Assembly (NCBI GenBank): GCA_003280085.1
Contig: QCFY01000006.1
Span: 1 to 64,000, forward strand
Length of the DNA: 64,000 bases
Reading direction: 5' to 3'
Origin: Prochlorococcus sp. AG-363-O06
GTDB lineage: Bacteria; Cyanobacteriota; Cyanobacteriia; PCC-6307; Cyanobiaceae
Part shown: one piece after another, positions 54,852 through 63,868 of the stretch
How the letters are laid out: the number at the start of each line of letters is the position of its first letter
Numbering within the stretch: the stretch's first letter is position 1
The notes under the pieces: model-generated
Databases searched by the model: none
What the model was told of the DNA's origin: nothing
What the model saw: the letters and a program-made list of their open reading frames with translations, nothing else
Program-made: the position numbers and the translations under genes

Positions 54852-56666
54852 TCAATTGTATTGCCAAATAATTAGCCTAGGAATCATCAGTGTCATTAAT
54901 ATTGTCAACCCTACTCCATATCTAGTGATGTCCAAGAAACGATACCTACCAGGACCAAACACCATAAGGTTTGTTTGATAACCCATGGGTGTCAAGAAAG
55001 ACTGGCTAGCCCCAAACAAAACAGTTATCAAAAGAGCAATTGGAGGCAAATCCAAACTTGGTGCTAGCTGAACTGCTACTGGAGCCAAAAGTGCAACGGA
55101 AGCGGCATTGCTAATAACTTGGGTAAATAATGTTGTTGAAAAAAGAATAATCAATAACGCGATATAAGTCGGCAATCCATCCAATACAGATTCAAGGGAA
55201 GTCGCTAGTGCATCCGCTAAACCAGTTGTCTGCATGGCTACGCTAAAACTAGAGAGGGATCCAAGCAAAAGAATGACATCTAAACGAATTGATCTCTGTA
55301 CCTCCCCAGGCCTAATACAACCTCCTACTACCATTGCAATAACTGCCAAAAGTACTGAAGCAACAAGAGGCAACTCAGTCAGGCTTGGAACTAGTAACAT
55401 AGATATTCCAATAGCAATAGCTATGGGCTTGCGTCTTACAGTAGGCAAGTCATCCTCTAATTGATCCAACACAAGCAAATCATTGTTTGCTTGAAGACCA
55501 CGGATAGCATCCATTGGTGCCTGAAGTAATAAAACATCTCCTTCACGCAGCACTGCTTGCCCTAAACGCTCTTGTAACGTCTGTTGGCCACGTCTTAAAG
55601 CAAGAACAGTTGCATTATGCCTTTGCCTAAATCGCAATTCACGCAAGCTTGCACCCGCCAAGGTTGAGCCTGCAGGAAGAAGAACTTCCACTGTTTTCAA
55701 GACTTCATCTGAGGCAGCAGTAAATGCATCGCTTTCAATCGACGCATCAGGTTTTGCTAAATGAACAGTATGCTCCTGTTGCAATCGCAATAAATCAGCT
55801 CTAGCCACTCGAAGCAACAATCGATCCCCTGGCTCAATCTTTCGATCAGCGAGTGGAGGCAATAAGCGTTGCCTACCTCTTTGCAGCTCCAGAACATCAA
55901 CATCAAATCGACGTTGCAAGCGGCTGTTATGAAGAGATTGACCAACTAAATTCGAATTTTGAGGAATAGTGACCTCAGTGAAGTAATTAGTCTGATCAAG
56001 ATTGCCCCCTAACTCATTAATTTCTCTTCCACGATCAGGTAAAAGAAATTGTGGAGCAAGCAACAAATACAAAGTTCCAACTAGCCAAATTGGAATACCA
56101 ATAGCAGTGAAACTAAATAGCTCCAAAGATCCATAACCTAATTGCTGACTAATGTCACTAACCAATAGATTCACTGAACTCCCTAAAAGAGTCAATGTCC
56201 CGCCAAGAACAGTGGCGAATGAAAGTGGAAGTAACACCCTAGATGGAGAGAGTTGACGTTTCGCACACCAAGCCTCAATAACTGGTAGCAAAGAAGCAAC
56301 GACAGGAGTATTAGGAATTACTCCTGAGATAGGTCCAACAACTAAGCCCATAAACGCAATTAATCGACGAGGAGTGCGTATATGCTCCGAAGCAATTAAT
56401 TCTCTTAAACGATCTAATGCGCCACTTTTAAATAAGGCAGCTGAGACAACAAAAAGTCCCATCAATGTAACTAAAGCTGGACTACCAAAGCCAGCCAAAG
56501 CTTTCTGAGGACTCAATACCCCTGTAGCAATTAATAAAGAAACGCATAACAGACCAGTCAGCTCAGGGGCCAACTTCCCTGAGATAAAAAGAGCTACTGC
56601 CATCACCAAAACAGACAGAGTGATTAACGCCTGCGGGTTTTGCAGCACAGCGATCAACTCATCCAT
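54852..56666 (-). CDS. SLC13/DASS-type anion:Na+ symporter with two RCK-C domains
   Basis: A 604-residue transporter. The N- and C-terminal membrane halves show the SLC13/ArsB fold (GLFVVSAALFKSGAL, GPISGVIPNTPVVASLLPV, ISNAASVALLAPVAV, GASQSFLTPMGYQTNLMV), each with an SNT/NTP-type hairpin. Between them are two TrkA-C/RCK-C domains (about 215-290 and 315-395). This architecture is found in sulfate or other anion permeases of cyanobacteria, such as SltA. It heads an operon with ktrB, ktrA and anmK. The substrate is unproven. Confidence 0.88.
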   Translation of the reverse strand: MDELIAVLQNPQALITLSVLVMAVALFISGKLAPELTGLLCVSLLIATGVLSPQKALAGFGSPALVTLMGLFVVSAALFKSGALDRLRELIASEHIRTPRRLIAFMGLVVGPISGVIPNTPVVASLLPVIEAWCAKRQLSPSRVLLPLSFATVLGGTLTLLGSSVNLLVSDISQQLGYGSLELFSFTAIGIPIWLVGTLYLLLAPQFLLPDRGREINELGGNLDQTNYFTEVTIPQNSNLVGQSLHNSRLQRRFDVDVLELQRGRQRLLPPLADRKIEPGDRLLLRVARADLLRLQQEHTVHLAKPDASIESDAFTAASDEVLKTVEVLLPAGSTLAGASLRELRFRQRHNATVLALRRGQQTLQERLGQAVLREGDVLLLQAPMDAIRGLQANNDLLVLDQLEDDLPTVRRKPIAIAIGISMLLVPSLTELPLVASVLLAVIAMVVGGCIRPGEVQRSIRLDVILLLGSLSSFSVAMQTTGLADALATSLESVLDGLPTYIALLIILFSTTLFTQVISNAASVALLAPVAVQLAPSLDLPPIALLITVLFGASQSFLTPMGYQTNLMVFGPGRYRFLDITRYGVGLTILMTLMIPRLIIWQYN

Positions 56667-56920
56667 GCTCGTTCTTTGGTGACTGGCCTAGAGACAATTC
56701 TTACTTACCTCTAAAAAAATGGCCTTTAAAGCTACATTAAAAAGCTTAAAGCCCTCTGGTAAATAATTTATAAAAAGTGCTGGTGCCCTAAATTTTGCAA
56801 AATTTGTTCCAAACGCATCAATAAGAAAGCTCCACTTCAATCAAATCAAGTAAAAGGCTAAAGCCTCACAAAAATCACTTATAACAACTCAGGGTGATTG
56901 AATGACAAATAGAAAATGAC

Positions 56921-58090
56921 TCAACAATCTAAAAGCCATGCTCCAACAGATCTAGCCTTCATCAATAATCTAGGCATCTTTGACAAATAAACCATCCTTC
57001 TCATATGAAAAGCCAATGGACCTGCGATAGTAAGGCCCATTGAAGTGATCGTTGCATTCCCAACGCCCAAACTTAAAATCTCCCCTCGATCAATGAAATC
57101 AAAAGGCTTAGGGGCCTTACCTTTTCGAAGGTCTATCAATACTTGAGCCAGGGCTTCGCCTTGTTGAATAGCAGCTTGAGCAGTAGTGGGGCAGGGATTT
57201 AACTCATTAATTGCAACATCCCCTAAAGAGAAAACATCATCTAAACCAATAATCTGAAAATATTCATCTATTGGCAACCGTAAACCTTCTGAAAAGTTCT
57301 CATTTAAGAAATTTGGAAAGCTAGACTTAATGCCAGCGCACCAAATCAAATTTGTACAAGGTAATGAAAAGCGATTAGATCCATCTTCAGAAAATTTTTC
57401 AAGCTCTACAGAATCGGCCTTTAAACTGATAATGCGTGTCAGTAAAGACAACTTAACGCCCCTTTCCTGTAAGGCAAGATGAGCTTGCTCCTGATTAAAG
57501 GACTTCCCATTTTGCAAAACACATTCTGAGGCATCAATCAAATGAATTTCGACTCGTTTATCCAATAAGTCAGCCAACTTACAAGCTAACTCTATACCTG
57601 CAGCACCGGCTCCTGCAATCACATATACTTGTTTTTCTGAGGTGTCAATATATGGTTGTTTGATTTTCTGACGAAGAGTCATAACATTACTCAAAGTATT
57701 AAAATTAAGGGCATATTTCTTCACGCCTGGAAGAGAGTAATCATTTAGAGTAGAGCCTGTTGCTAGGACAAGTTGTGAATACTTAAACTTTAATCCCGCA
57801 GCAGTATTTACAACCTTAAGTACAGTATCAATATTGCTCACTAAATCCTGTATTAAAACTATTCCTCTATGATTTAATAAAGACTTATATGTTGGAGCCA
57901 CCTCCCAAATCTGTAGTTCTCCACTCAGTAATTCATATAGCAATGGCAAAAAAACAAACCTAGGCCTTGGTTCGACTAAAATAATGGGCAAACGAGGTGT
58001 TCGGCAGCTCAGCGACAATGCAGTTGTCAGGCCTCCAAACCCCCCGCCAACCACCACGATTGGTTCGGAATCAAAAAAAGTATCGGCCAT
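56921..58090 (-). CDS. Type II NADH dehydrogenase (Ndb-like)
   Basis: 389 residues from the ATG at 58090; an ATG at 58111 would add seven. FAD motif VVVGGGFGGL (about 13-22), a second dinucleotide motif VIAGAGAAGIELA for NAD(P)H, and DVFSLGDVA near the C-terminus match NDH-2 flavoproteins that pass electrons from NAD(P)H to quinone without pumping protons. In cyanobacteria these act mostly as redox sensors. It is divergent from cysH and a 254-nt intergenic stretch follows it. Confidence 0.9.
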   Translation of the reverse strand: MADTFFDSEPIVVVGGGFGGLTTALSLSCRTPRLPIILVEPRPRFVFLPLLYELLSGELQIWEVAPTYKSLLNHRGIVLIQDLVSNIDTVLKVVNTAAGLKFKYSQLVLATGSTLNDYSLPGVKKYALNFNTLSNVMTLRQKIKQPYIDTSEKQVYVIAGAGAAGIELACKLADLLDKRVEIHLIDASECVLQNGKSFNQEQAHLALQERGVKLSLLTRIISLKADSVELEKFSEDGSNRFSLPCTNLIWCAGIKSSFPNFLNENFSEGLRLPIDEYFQIIGLDDVFSLGDVAINELNPCPTTAQAAIQQGEALAQVLIDLRKGKAPKPFDFIDRGEILSLGVGNATITSMGLTIAGPLAFHMRRMVYLSKMPRLLMKARSVGAWLLDC

Positions 58091-58216
58091 TGGGATAAGG
58101 CCTGAGATCATCTCAAAACACTAAACAAAATTTATGGAAACACAACATTCCAAAGCAGAAGATGTAAGGCCGATTGCCTTGCAAAAGCACTCTCTGAGAA
58201 GAAGAGTTTAAAAAGC

Positions 58217-58942
58217 ATGAAAGCTCTAGACATCTCAATTAATGAATCAAGAAAGCTTCTGGATAAGTTAACACCAGAAGAAAAATTGAACTGGGCTTGT
58301 GAGCAATTTGGTTCAAACTTTGCTGTTACAACTAGCTTTGGCATTCAATCAGCTGTTCTTTTGCATATGGTCAATAATTTAAAAAGTGCTTTAAAAATTC
58401 CAATTATTTGGGTAGATACTGGCTATCTCGCTCCGGAGACTTATTCATACGCTGAACAACTTCGTAATCAATTGAACTTAAATCTAAAAGTTACTCAAAG
58501 TGAAATCTCACCAGCAAGAATGGAGGCCTTATATGGAAAATTATGGGAAAGTGAATCTGTTAAAGACTTAGAAGAATATCACCGCATTAGAAAAATAGAG
58601 CCTCTAGATAAAGCTTTTGAGGAGCTTGATATTGCTTGCTGGGCCAGTGGAGTTAGAAGTAATCAGACGAAGCATCGGCAAAGCATGACATTTCTAGATC
58701 CTATTAGAAACCGTCTTTCGATTAGACCACTATTGAACTGGACACAAAAAGATATTTTTTACTACATGCACAAAAACAACCTGCCGCAGCATCCACTATT
58801 TGAAAAAGGTTATTCAACAGTTGGGGATTGGCACTCCAGTGGACCAGATGGAATTGAAGCCAAAGGAAGAGATACGAGATTTGGTGGCTTAAAGCAAGAG
58901 TGCGGCATCCATCTCCCAGGAGTGATGGGAGATGGCATCTAA
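58217..58942 (+). CDS. cysH: Phosphoadenylyl-sulfate (PAPS) reductase
   Basis: A 241-residue reductase with SFGIQSAVLLHM (PP-loop for the nucleotide), WVDTGYLAPETYSYA and the catalytic Cys in ECGIHL at the C-terminus. The Cys pair of APS reductases that binds a 4Fe-4S cluster is absent: the segment before RKIEPL reads YHRI, not CC. It therefore belongs to the PAPS-specific, cluster-free class. It reduces PAPS to sulfite with thioredoxin. It overlaps coaX by 11 nt. Confidence 0.93.
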   Translation: MKALDISINESRKLLDKLTPEEKLNWACEQFGSNFAVTTSFGIQSAVLLHMVNNLKSALKIPIIWVDTGYLAPETYSYAEQLRNQLNLNLKVTQSEISPARMEALYGKLWESESVKDLEEYHRIRKIEPLDKAFEELDIACWASGVRSNQTKHRQSMTFLDPIRNRLSIRPLLNWTQKDIFYYMHKNNLPQHPLFEKGYSTVGDWHSSGPDGIEAKGRDTRFGGLKQECGIHLPGVMGDGI

Positions 58943-59642
58943 AAGTCAAGGACAGCAAAGTTACCTTCTAATAGGTAACAGTCGCTGGCATTGGGCCATA
59001 CAGCAATCGAATGGTTGGCAATTCATACATACCAGTCCTGAACCAAAAGGAATGAAAGCTTTAGGAAACTGTCTTGAAGCATGGGCCTCAGTAGGCCCCA
59101 TCCCAAATGACCTCCAATTGGACTGCAACAAACAAGTAAAAACAAAGGATGTCCCGCTAAAAAACCTACCTAATTGGTTGGGTGTTGATCGTGCAATGGG
59201 TGCGTGGGGGGCCTTACAAAAGGAAAATGAATTTGGAGTTAATTCAAATGGTGTCCTAATCGCAGATGCTGGAACAATTTTTAGCCTTACTCGAATTAAC
59301 GAAAATGGTGAGTTTGCTGGTGGGCAATTAATACCCGGTTTACAACTTCAACTTGATGCAATGGCAAGAGGAGCCCATCAACTTCCACCAATATCAATAA
59401 CAAACATGACTGCAGAGAAGTTTCCTACGAGAACGAAGGATGCAATGAGAAGAGGCATACTTGAAGCTGCAATCGGAGTAATAGTTGAAGCTCAAAAAAA
59501 CTGCAATTTGAAAATTTGGCTCTGCGGCGGTGACTCAACCTTTATCTTCCAGGAGCTACAGAATCGAAATATAAACGCAACTCATCATCCCAATCTTGTT
59601 TTAGAAGGGATGGTTCATCTTCAAACAATTAAGACAGGTTAA
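58932..59642 (+). CDS. coaX: Type III pantothenate kinase
   Basis: A 236-residue ASKHA kinase with GVDRAMGAWGAL, DAGTIFSLTRIN (with the catalytic Asp), GGQLIPGL and IWLCGGDS. It phosphorylates pantothenate, the first step of coenzyme A synthesis. The N-terminal phosphate loop reads LLIGNSRWHWA, so the Asp that normally precedes this GNT/GNS is missing or shifted. The ATG overlaps the cysH stop by 11 nt. It is convergent with the peroxiredoxin gene (14 nt overlap). Confidence 0.85.
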   Translation: MASKSQGQQSYLLIGNSRWHWAIQQSNGWQFIHTSPEPKGMKALGNCLEAWASVGPIPNDLQLDCNKQVKTKDVPLKNLPNWLGVDRAMGAWGALQKENEFGVNSNGVLIADAGTIFSLTRINENGEFAGGQLIPGLQLQLDAMARGAHQLPPISITNMTAEKFPTRTKDAMRRGILEAAIGVIVEAQKNCNLKIWLCGGDSTFIFQELQNRNINATHHPNLVLEGMVHLQTIKTG

Positions 59643-60099
59643 GATCTTCCAAAACCTGTGAGCCCATAGTTGAAGCCTTAACCTTTAAATAAATTAATTG
59701 AAATTGCCCCATCTTATCTATAACAAATGTTTGTCTTAGCATCCCCATATATTCTCGCCCCATGAACTTCTTTAATCCATAGCTTTCATATGAACTTGCT
59801 ACAGGGCATGGCTCAGGATCAATTAAAAGGTCAAAAGGTAAATCATATTTGTCTATAAACTTTTTGTGGGAATTGGCAGCATCTTTACTAATTCCAAAAA
59901 CCTTAATGTCATTTGCTTGAAGAATTTCCCAGCAATCTCGAAAATTACATGCTTCCTTTGTACACCCAGGAGTGTCATCTTTGGGATAGAAATAGATCAC
60001 CACCTTATTACGTCCCCTAAATGATGAAAGCTGAACAGGGTTGCCTTCTTGATTCAGGAGTGTGAAGTCAGGTGCAAGATCACCAATTTGAAAAGTCAT
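59629..60099 (-). CDS. bcp: Thiol peroxidase, PrxQ/Bcp family
   Basis: 156 residues from the ATG at 60099 (MTFQIGDLAPDFTL), the usual family start; an ATG at 60174 would add a 25-residue tail and overlap the divergent gene. The peroxidatic Cys and resolving Cys lie in PGCTKEAC, five residues apart, as in PrxQ. It reduces H2O2 and organic peroxides using thioredoxin. FVIDKMGQFQLIY and GREYMGMLRQT complete the fold. It is divergent from the phosphopantetheinyl transferase gene. Confidence 0.92.
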   Translation of the reverse strand: MTFQIGDLAPDFTLLNQEGNPVQLSSFRGRNKVVIYFYPKDDTPGCTKEACNFRDCWEILQANDIKVFGISKDAANSHKKFIDKYDLPFDLLIDPEPCPVASSYESYGLKKFMGREYMGMLRQTFVIDKMGQFQLIYLKVKASTMGSQVLEDLNLS

Positions 60100-60131
60100 T
60101 ACTGACGAATGAACTAAAGATACCAAGCGTA

Positions 60132-60758
60132 ATGGCTCTTTGGTTTTTTCCAATAGGAAGCCCGCTGAAACCAATTAATACATACGAAGAGGCAACAGCT
60201 AAAAGCTTGCCAACGACAAAAGCCAATCAATATAGACACTCTAGAGGTTATGCACGGCACGCATTATCGCAAATCTTGAAGCTCCCGCCTCTAGACATCC
60301 CTTTGGTCGCCAATCCAGGGGAACCACCTAAGCTCCCCGCTAAATTAGGGCATATTAGTTTCAGTCATTGCTGCGATGCACTTCTTATTGGCTGGTCAGG
60401 AAACAAGATAGGGGTTGATATCGAAAGGACTGACAGATCTTTTTCACCAAAGAGAATAGCCAATCGATACTTCGACGACCACGAAACTGCGCAGATCAGA
60501 AAATTAAATAATGATGAACTGAGGCTATATGTACTTCAACATTGGTTATGCAAAGAAGCTGCCATCAAATGGCAAAAAGGTAATATTGCAAATGATCTTG
60601 CAAGTTGGAAAGTGATAAATAATTTTCAATCTGCAATTCATTCAGATTTGAAATACCAAGTAAGCCTACATCTAGAAGTCTTTGAAGAATGGAGCTTTGC
60701 TATAGCATGCGAAAAAGGCAAGCTTTCAACTTTGCCTATAATTTGCTGGGGGAAATAA
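60132..60758 (+). CDS. 4'-phosphopantetheinyl transferase (Sfp/HetI-like)
   Basis: 208 residues from the ATG at 60132 (MALWFFPIGS), the likely start; a longer in-frame ATG at 60072 would overlap the divergent peroxiredoxin gene. Motifs: ISFSHCCDALLIGW, GVDIERTDRSF with Mg-binding Asp and Glu, and WLCKEAAIKW. The enzyme transfers phosphopantetheine from CoA to acyl-carrier proteins. It is of Sfp type and probably also serves fatty acid ACP in this small genome (inference). Confidence 0.9.
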   Translation: MALWFFPIGSPLKPINTYEEATAKSLPTTKANQYRHSRGYARHALSQILKLPPLDIPLVANPGEPPKLPAKLGHISFSHCCDALLIGWSGNKIGVDIERTDRSFSPKRIANRYFDDHETAQIRKLNNDELRLYVLQHWLCKEAAIKWQKGNIANDLASWKVINNFQSAIHSDLKYQVSLHLEVFEEWSFAIACEKGKLSTLPIICWGK

Positions 60759-60935
60759 AGGCCTCAAAATCGATATTGACTTAATTAGGCTGCTAAACAA
60801 CCTTTTACCTTTGGAGAGAAGCAAATAACCTTGTATGTATTAATTTCTGAGGCAAATCCTTTCCATCAAGTCGAATTAACAAATCCCCTAATGCCTTGAC
60901 GGCTGAAGTTGGCTAGCTAAATGCTTCCTCGGCTT

Positions 60936-61265
60936 CTATCCTATTAATTGCGTTTTGATTAATATTTGTGATATTAGGCCTTGCTGACCTACTAATAACT
61001 CCCTGGATAGACTAGTTAGACCGACCCATATGACCGGAGTAATATCCACACCTCCAATTGGGGCAATGAATTTCCGCGTAATTGCCAAGAATGGCTCTGT
61101 TGGAAGCGCAATTAAAAGCCAAAATCCTTTCTCTAAGCTGATATTCGGATACCAGGTCAGGATAATTCTTAACAAAAAAAGCAAGGTCAGTGCTGATAGC
61201 ACCAAACCCAGTAGTAGATGCAGAGTTGGGAGTGTTTCAACAAGAAAGGGAGTCACAAACCTCAA
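60936..61265 (-). CDS. YggT/Ycf19 family membrane protein
   Basis: 109 residues with two or three hydrophobic helices and the YggT pattern: LLFLLRIILTWYPNISLE, then LPTEPFLAITRKFIAPIGGVDITPVIW. Members are found in cyanobacteria and plastids (Ycf19) and are linked to thylakoid or nucleoid placement. There is no ATG: TTG at 61265, or GTG at 61256 with GAGG in front, are candidate starts. Upstream 80 nt away is the divergent psbX. Confidence 0.85.
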   Translation of the reverse strand: MRFVTPFLVETLPTLHLLLGLVLSALTLLFLLRIILTWYPNISLEKGFWLLIALPTEPFLAITRKFIAPIGGVDITPVIWVGLTSLSRELLVGQQGLISQILIKTQLIG

Positions 61266-61344
61266 AGCATGGACCCATTCATCGTAGAAAGTCGCATTTA
61301 ATCCGTAGGATTGTGTTGGTATTTGCCTCTATTTAGCTGCTGCC

Positions 61345-61521
61345 ATGGCATTGTCTACGTTAAATCTTCTTTTCGGCGCTGGAGTTTCTAGGGAGGTCGC
61401 CAGACTCTCCGCTGAGGCAATGGTTGGCAGCTTTATTCAAGCAGCCTTAATAATCGTTGTCCCTGCAGCCGCCTTTTTGATTTGGGTTAGCCAAAGAGAT
61501 CAACTAACACGTGGGCGCTAG
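61345..61521 (+). CDS. psbX: Photosystem II protein PsbX
   Basis: A 58-residue gene, ATG at 61345 and TAG at 61519. It has a short extrinsic N-terminus, a single helix with SFIQAALIIVVPAAAFLIWVSQ and a basic QRDQLTRGR tail, which matches the extended PsbX of Prochlorococcus. PsbX is a peripheral helix of photosystem II near cytochrome b559 that influences quinone exchange. The gene is alone on the + strand, 84 nt before the ycf66 gene. Confidence 0.9.
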   Translation: MALSTLNLLFGAGVSREVARLSAEAMVGSFIQAALIIVVPAAAFLIWVSQRDQLTRGR

Positions 61522-61604
61522 TCAACCACGACAGAATTCGTAGACTACTGAAACAAGGAAGTTGATTTTCAGCTTCTTACTCAGTTGTTTTCGAGGGATC
61601 AAAA

Positions 61605-62585
61605 TTGGTCAATGCCAGTCTCAATTGGGCCAGCATTGTTGGGATTGTCCTCGCCGTATGCGGCGCTGGACTTTATTTCATGCGGTCTTTTAAGCCAGCG
61701 CTTGCTCGTGATTATGACGTTTTTTTTGCTGCGATAGGGTTACTTTGCGGAGGAATCCTTTTCTTTCAGGGTTGGCGATTAGATCCAATTCTTCAATTTG
61801 GTCAATTTCTTCTTGCTGGAACAACTGTATTTTTTGCTTATGAAAGCGTTCGCTTGCGTGGAGTAGCTACTGATCAAGCAAGACGTTCTTCTTTTTTTGA
61901 TGAAGATCCGCTTCCTGAAAGAATGCCTAATGGAGGCTTAAGAGGTGGTTGGGATGGCAATGATTCATATGAGCAGTTTGAAGAAAGAGTGCCTTTAAGG
62001 AGAAGATTTTCTAGTCAAGACAACATTGAAGATCAAGGTCAGGATGATTTTTATCGACCACGGAGGACTTCTAGAGCAGCAATTCCAGAACAAGCTGCTA
62101 GCAGGCGGCCTAGGTTTAGACAGGAAGATGGGAGCATGGATGTGGCTTCTGAAAAAGCAAGGAGAATGGCTAGATTCGCTAGAGAAGAGGATGTGGCTTC
62201 TAGGCCAAGTGCAACTTTTGGCGAAAGGAGGTCTTCTCGTGAAGATCAACGTCGAGGATCACGTCCGTCCAGTAATCAGCAAACAGCCAGTAGAAGACGC
62301 AGTGGATTGAATGATTCCAGATCATCAGAGAGAGGTACTTATCAATCAAGCAAGCCTGGGGTTCCACAAGGTTCACCTATACGTGTAAAGGCTGAGGACG
62401 CAGCTTTTACGTCTTCCTCTGCACGCACGCAAGCAAATAACGGGAGAGATTCTTCAAGTTCTTCTCAACGAAAGAATCAAAATGATTACAAATCTTCCTC
62501 ATCTAGTAGGCAACAAATTCGATCTAATCGACCCTCTCAAAGAAGTCCTAGAGAACGAGATAATAGTTCTCGCTTTGATGATTGA
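61605..62585 (+). CDS. ycf66: Ycf66 family protein
   Basis: 326 residues. The start TTG has a strong GAGGGA site 6 nt upstream. The N-terminal 90 residues hold three hydrophobic helices (NWASIVGIVLAVCGAGLYFM, VFFAAIGLLCGGILFF, FGQFLLAGTTVFFAYESVRLRG), typical of Ycf66. The rest is a very polar Arg/Ser/Asp-rich, probably disordered tail, so the protein is membrane-anchored with a charged tail. The function is unknown. The stop overlaps the start of the first lipoprotein gene. Confidence 0.87.
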   Translation: MVNASLNWASIVGIVLAVCGAGLYFMRSFKPALARDYDVFFAAIGLLCGGILFFQGWRLDPILQFGQFLLAGTTVFFAYESVRLRGVATDQARRSSFFDEDPLPERMPNGGLRGGWDGNDSYEQFEERVPLRRRFSSQDNIEDQGQDDFYRPRRTSRAAIPEQAASRRPRFRQEDGSMDVASEKARRMARFAREEDVASRPSATFGERRSSREDQRRGSRPSSNQQTASRRRSGLNDSRSSERGTYQSSKPGVPQGSPIRVKAEDAAFTSSSARTQANNGRDSSSSSQRKNQNDYKSSSSSRQQIRSNRPSQRSPRERDNSSRFDD

Positions 62586-63130
62586 TTGGATGTTTTGAAA
62601 AGATTTTGAAGCAGTTTGTTTTATTAATAAGTTTGCTTGGCTTGCTTGGGTGTGCTCCAAGAGTTCAACGTTCACCTGTCGGCCTTTTATCTTCTAATCA
62701 GCAGGAACCAGCCTTAAGTGGCGACGGTACAAAATTGGCTTTAATAGTTAATAGAAATGGAAGGCCAACAGTTCAACTTCAGGAAGTTAAAACTGGTCGG
62801 ATTATTCAATTAAGACAGTTATCTCGTTATCAACCTCATAGTTCTCCATCTTTAAGTTGGAATGGAAGATATTTGGCATTAATAGTACAGAGAAGAAATA
62901 GGCGAATGCCAATAATTGAAGATAGACTGATGGGAAGAGTACATGAACTTTTAGTTCCTCAAGAGAGAATTCCAATACGACTAAGCCTTTCTCCTACAGC
63001 ATCTCAACTGGCAATTCAAGTTGCTCATAAAGGGAAGTGGAGAATAGAGTTTTTTGATATGAGTGATAAATTAGAGCCAGATCAACCAATTTCTAATCGA
63101 GGATCAAGTATTTTTGAAAATATAAATTAA
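62582..63130 (+). CDS. TolB-like lipoprotein 1
   Basis: 182 residues from the TTG at 62582, which overlaps the ycf66 stop by 4 nt; an internal TTG (KQFVLLISL) is an alternative. The hydrophobic signal ends in LLGLLGC, a lipobox with Cys24, so it should be a lipoprotein. Repeated beta-blade segments follow (ALSGDGTKLALIVNRNGRPTV; SLSWNGRYLALIVQRRN; SLSPTASQLAIQV), as in WD40-like/TolB beta-propeller fragments. It is too short for a full propeller. The stop touches the next lipoprotein gene. Confidence 0.75.
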   Translation: MIGCFEKILKQFVLLISLLGLLGCAPRVQRSPVGLLSSNQQEPALSGDGTKLALIVNRNGRPTVQLQEVKTGRIIQLRQLSRYQPHSSPSLSWNGRYLALIVQRRNRRMPIIEDRLMGRVHELLVPQERIPIRLSLSPTASQLAIQVAHKGKWRIEFFDMSDKLEPDQPISNRGSSIFENIN

Positions 63131-63612
63131 TGGGTATAAAACTGTTTTTAACAATTTATTTTGCATTCTTTTTAGGTGGGTGCAGTGCATATAGTATGAG
63201 GCCAATTTATTCTCTAAATAATATCTTTTCAGCTGCTGATAGTTATCGGGAACCTTATAATGCAGGAAGATGGCTTGCTGCATTGGTTAATTACAATGGG
63301 AAAGAGAAAATAGAATTAGTGGACCTTAGATTGAAGAAGTTAGTTCCTCTACCTGGAATAAATAGACAAGATTCACGACCAATAAGTGTTGCTGTGACTG
63401 CAGATGGACAGCGAATAGCATTTATCCGGCAACGTTCAGATCAAACGGAATTGATGATTTATCGGAGATCTTTAAGAACACTGCAACGAATAGAGTTAAG
63501 CCCGAAAGGCATTCCTCAAAGATTGAGCTTAGATGGAATAGGCAAGGTTTTAGCAGTTCAAGTCAGTAGAAATGGTCGTTTGGATATTGATCTTGTACGT
63601 ATAGAAATTTAA
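63130..63612 (+). CDS. TolB-like lipoprotein 2
   Basis: 160 residues: signal LFLTIYFAFFLGGC with lipobox LGGC (Cys18), then blade-like repeats (WLAALVNYNGKEKIELVDLR; SVAVTADGQRIAFIRQRSDQ; RLSLDGIGKVLAVQVSRNGR). It is a probable paralogue of the preceding gene, starting on its last base. The pair could form part of an outer-membrane or periplasmic complex with Ycf66. No partner is known. Confidence 0.75.
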   Translation: MGIKLFLTIYFAFFLGGCSAYSMRPIYSLNNIFSAADSYREPYNAGRWLAALVNYNGKEKIELVDLRLKKLVPLPGINRQDSRPISVAVTADGQRIAFIRQRSDQTELMIYRRSLRTLQRIELSPKGIPQRLSLDGIGKVLAVQVSRNGRLDIDLVRIEI

Positions 63613-63622
63613 TTCAAAGCTC

Positions 63623-63859
63623 TTAATTGAGGATTCCAGCCCACCGCAAAAATGTTTCTTGGCTTATTATTTCAATTAACAGGACTGCAACAAATCCAAC
63701 CATTGCGAATCTTCCATTGACTCTTTCTGCATAGCTAGTCCACCCAAACTCTGGCAAGTCATTTGTTGTAGCACTAGTACTTGGAGGCTGAGTTCCAATC
63801 TTCTCAGCTGATTCTTTAAGATCGGGCTGCTTTGCTGGTTGAGAATTACTTGAAGTCAT
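63623..63859 (-). CDS. hli: High-light-inducible protein (Hli), 78 aa
   Basis: 78 residues: a polar N-terminus, then EFGWTSYAERVNGRFAMVGFVAVLLIEII, the chlorophyll-binding helix with ExxNGRxAM (Glu, Asn, Arg conserved), and a short tail. It is a second Hli in the window besides the 48-residue one. It is convergent with the second lipoprotein gene, 10 nt apart. It functions in photoprotection as a one-helix LHC relative. Confidence 0.92.
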   Translation of the reverse strand: MTSSNSQPAKQPDLKESAEKIGTQPPSTSATTNDLPEFGWTSYAERVNGRFAMVGFVAVLLIEIISQETFLRWAGILN

Positions 63860-63868
63860 TCGACCACC

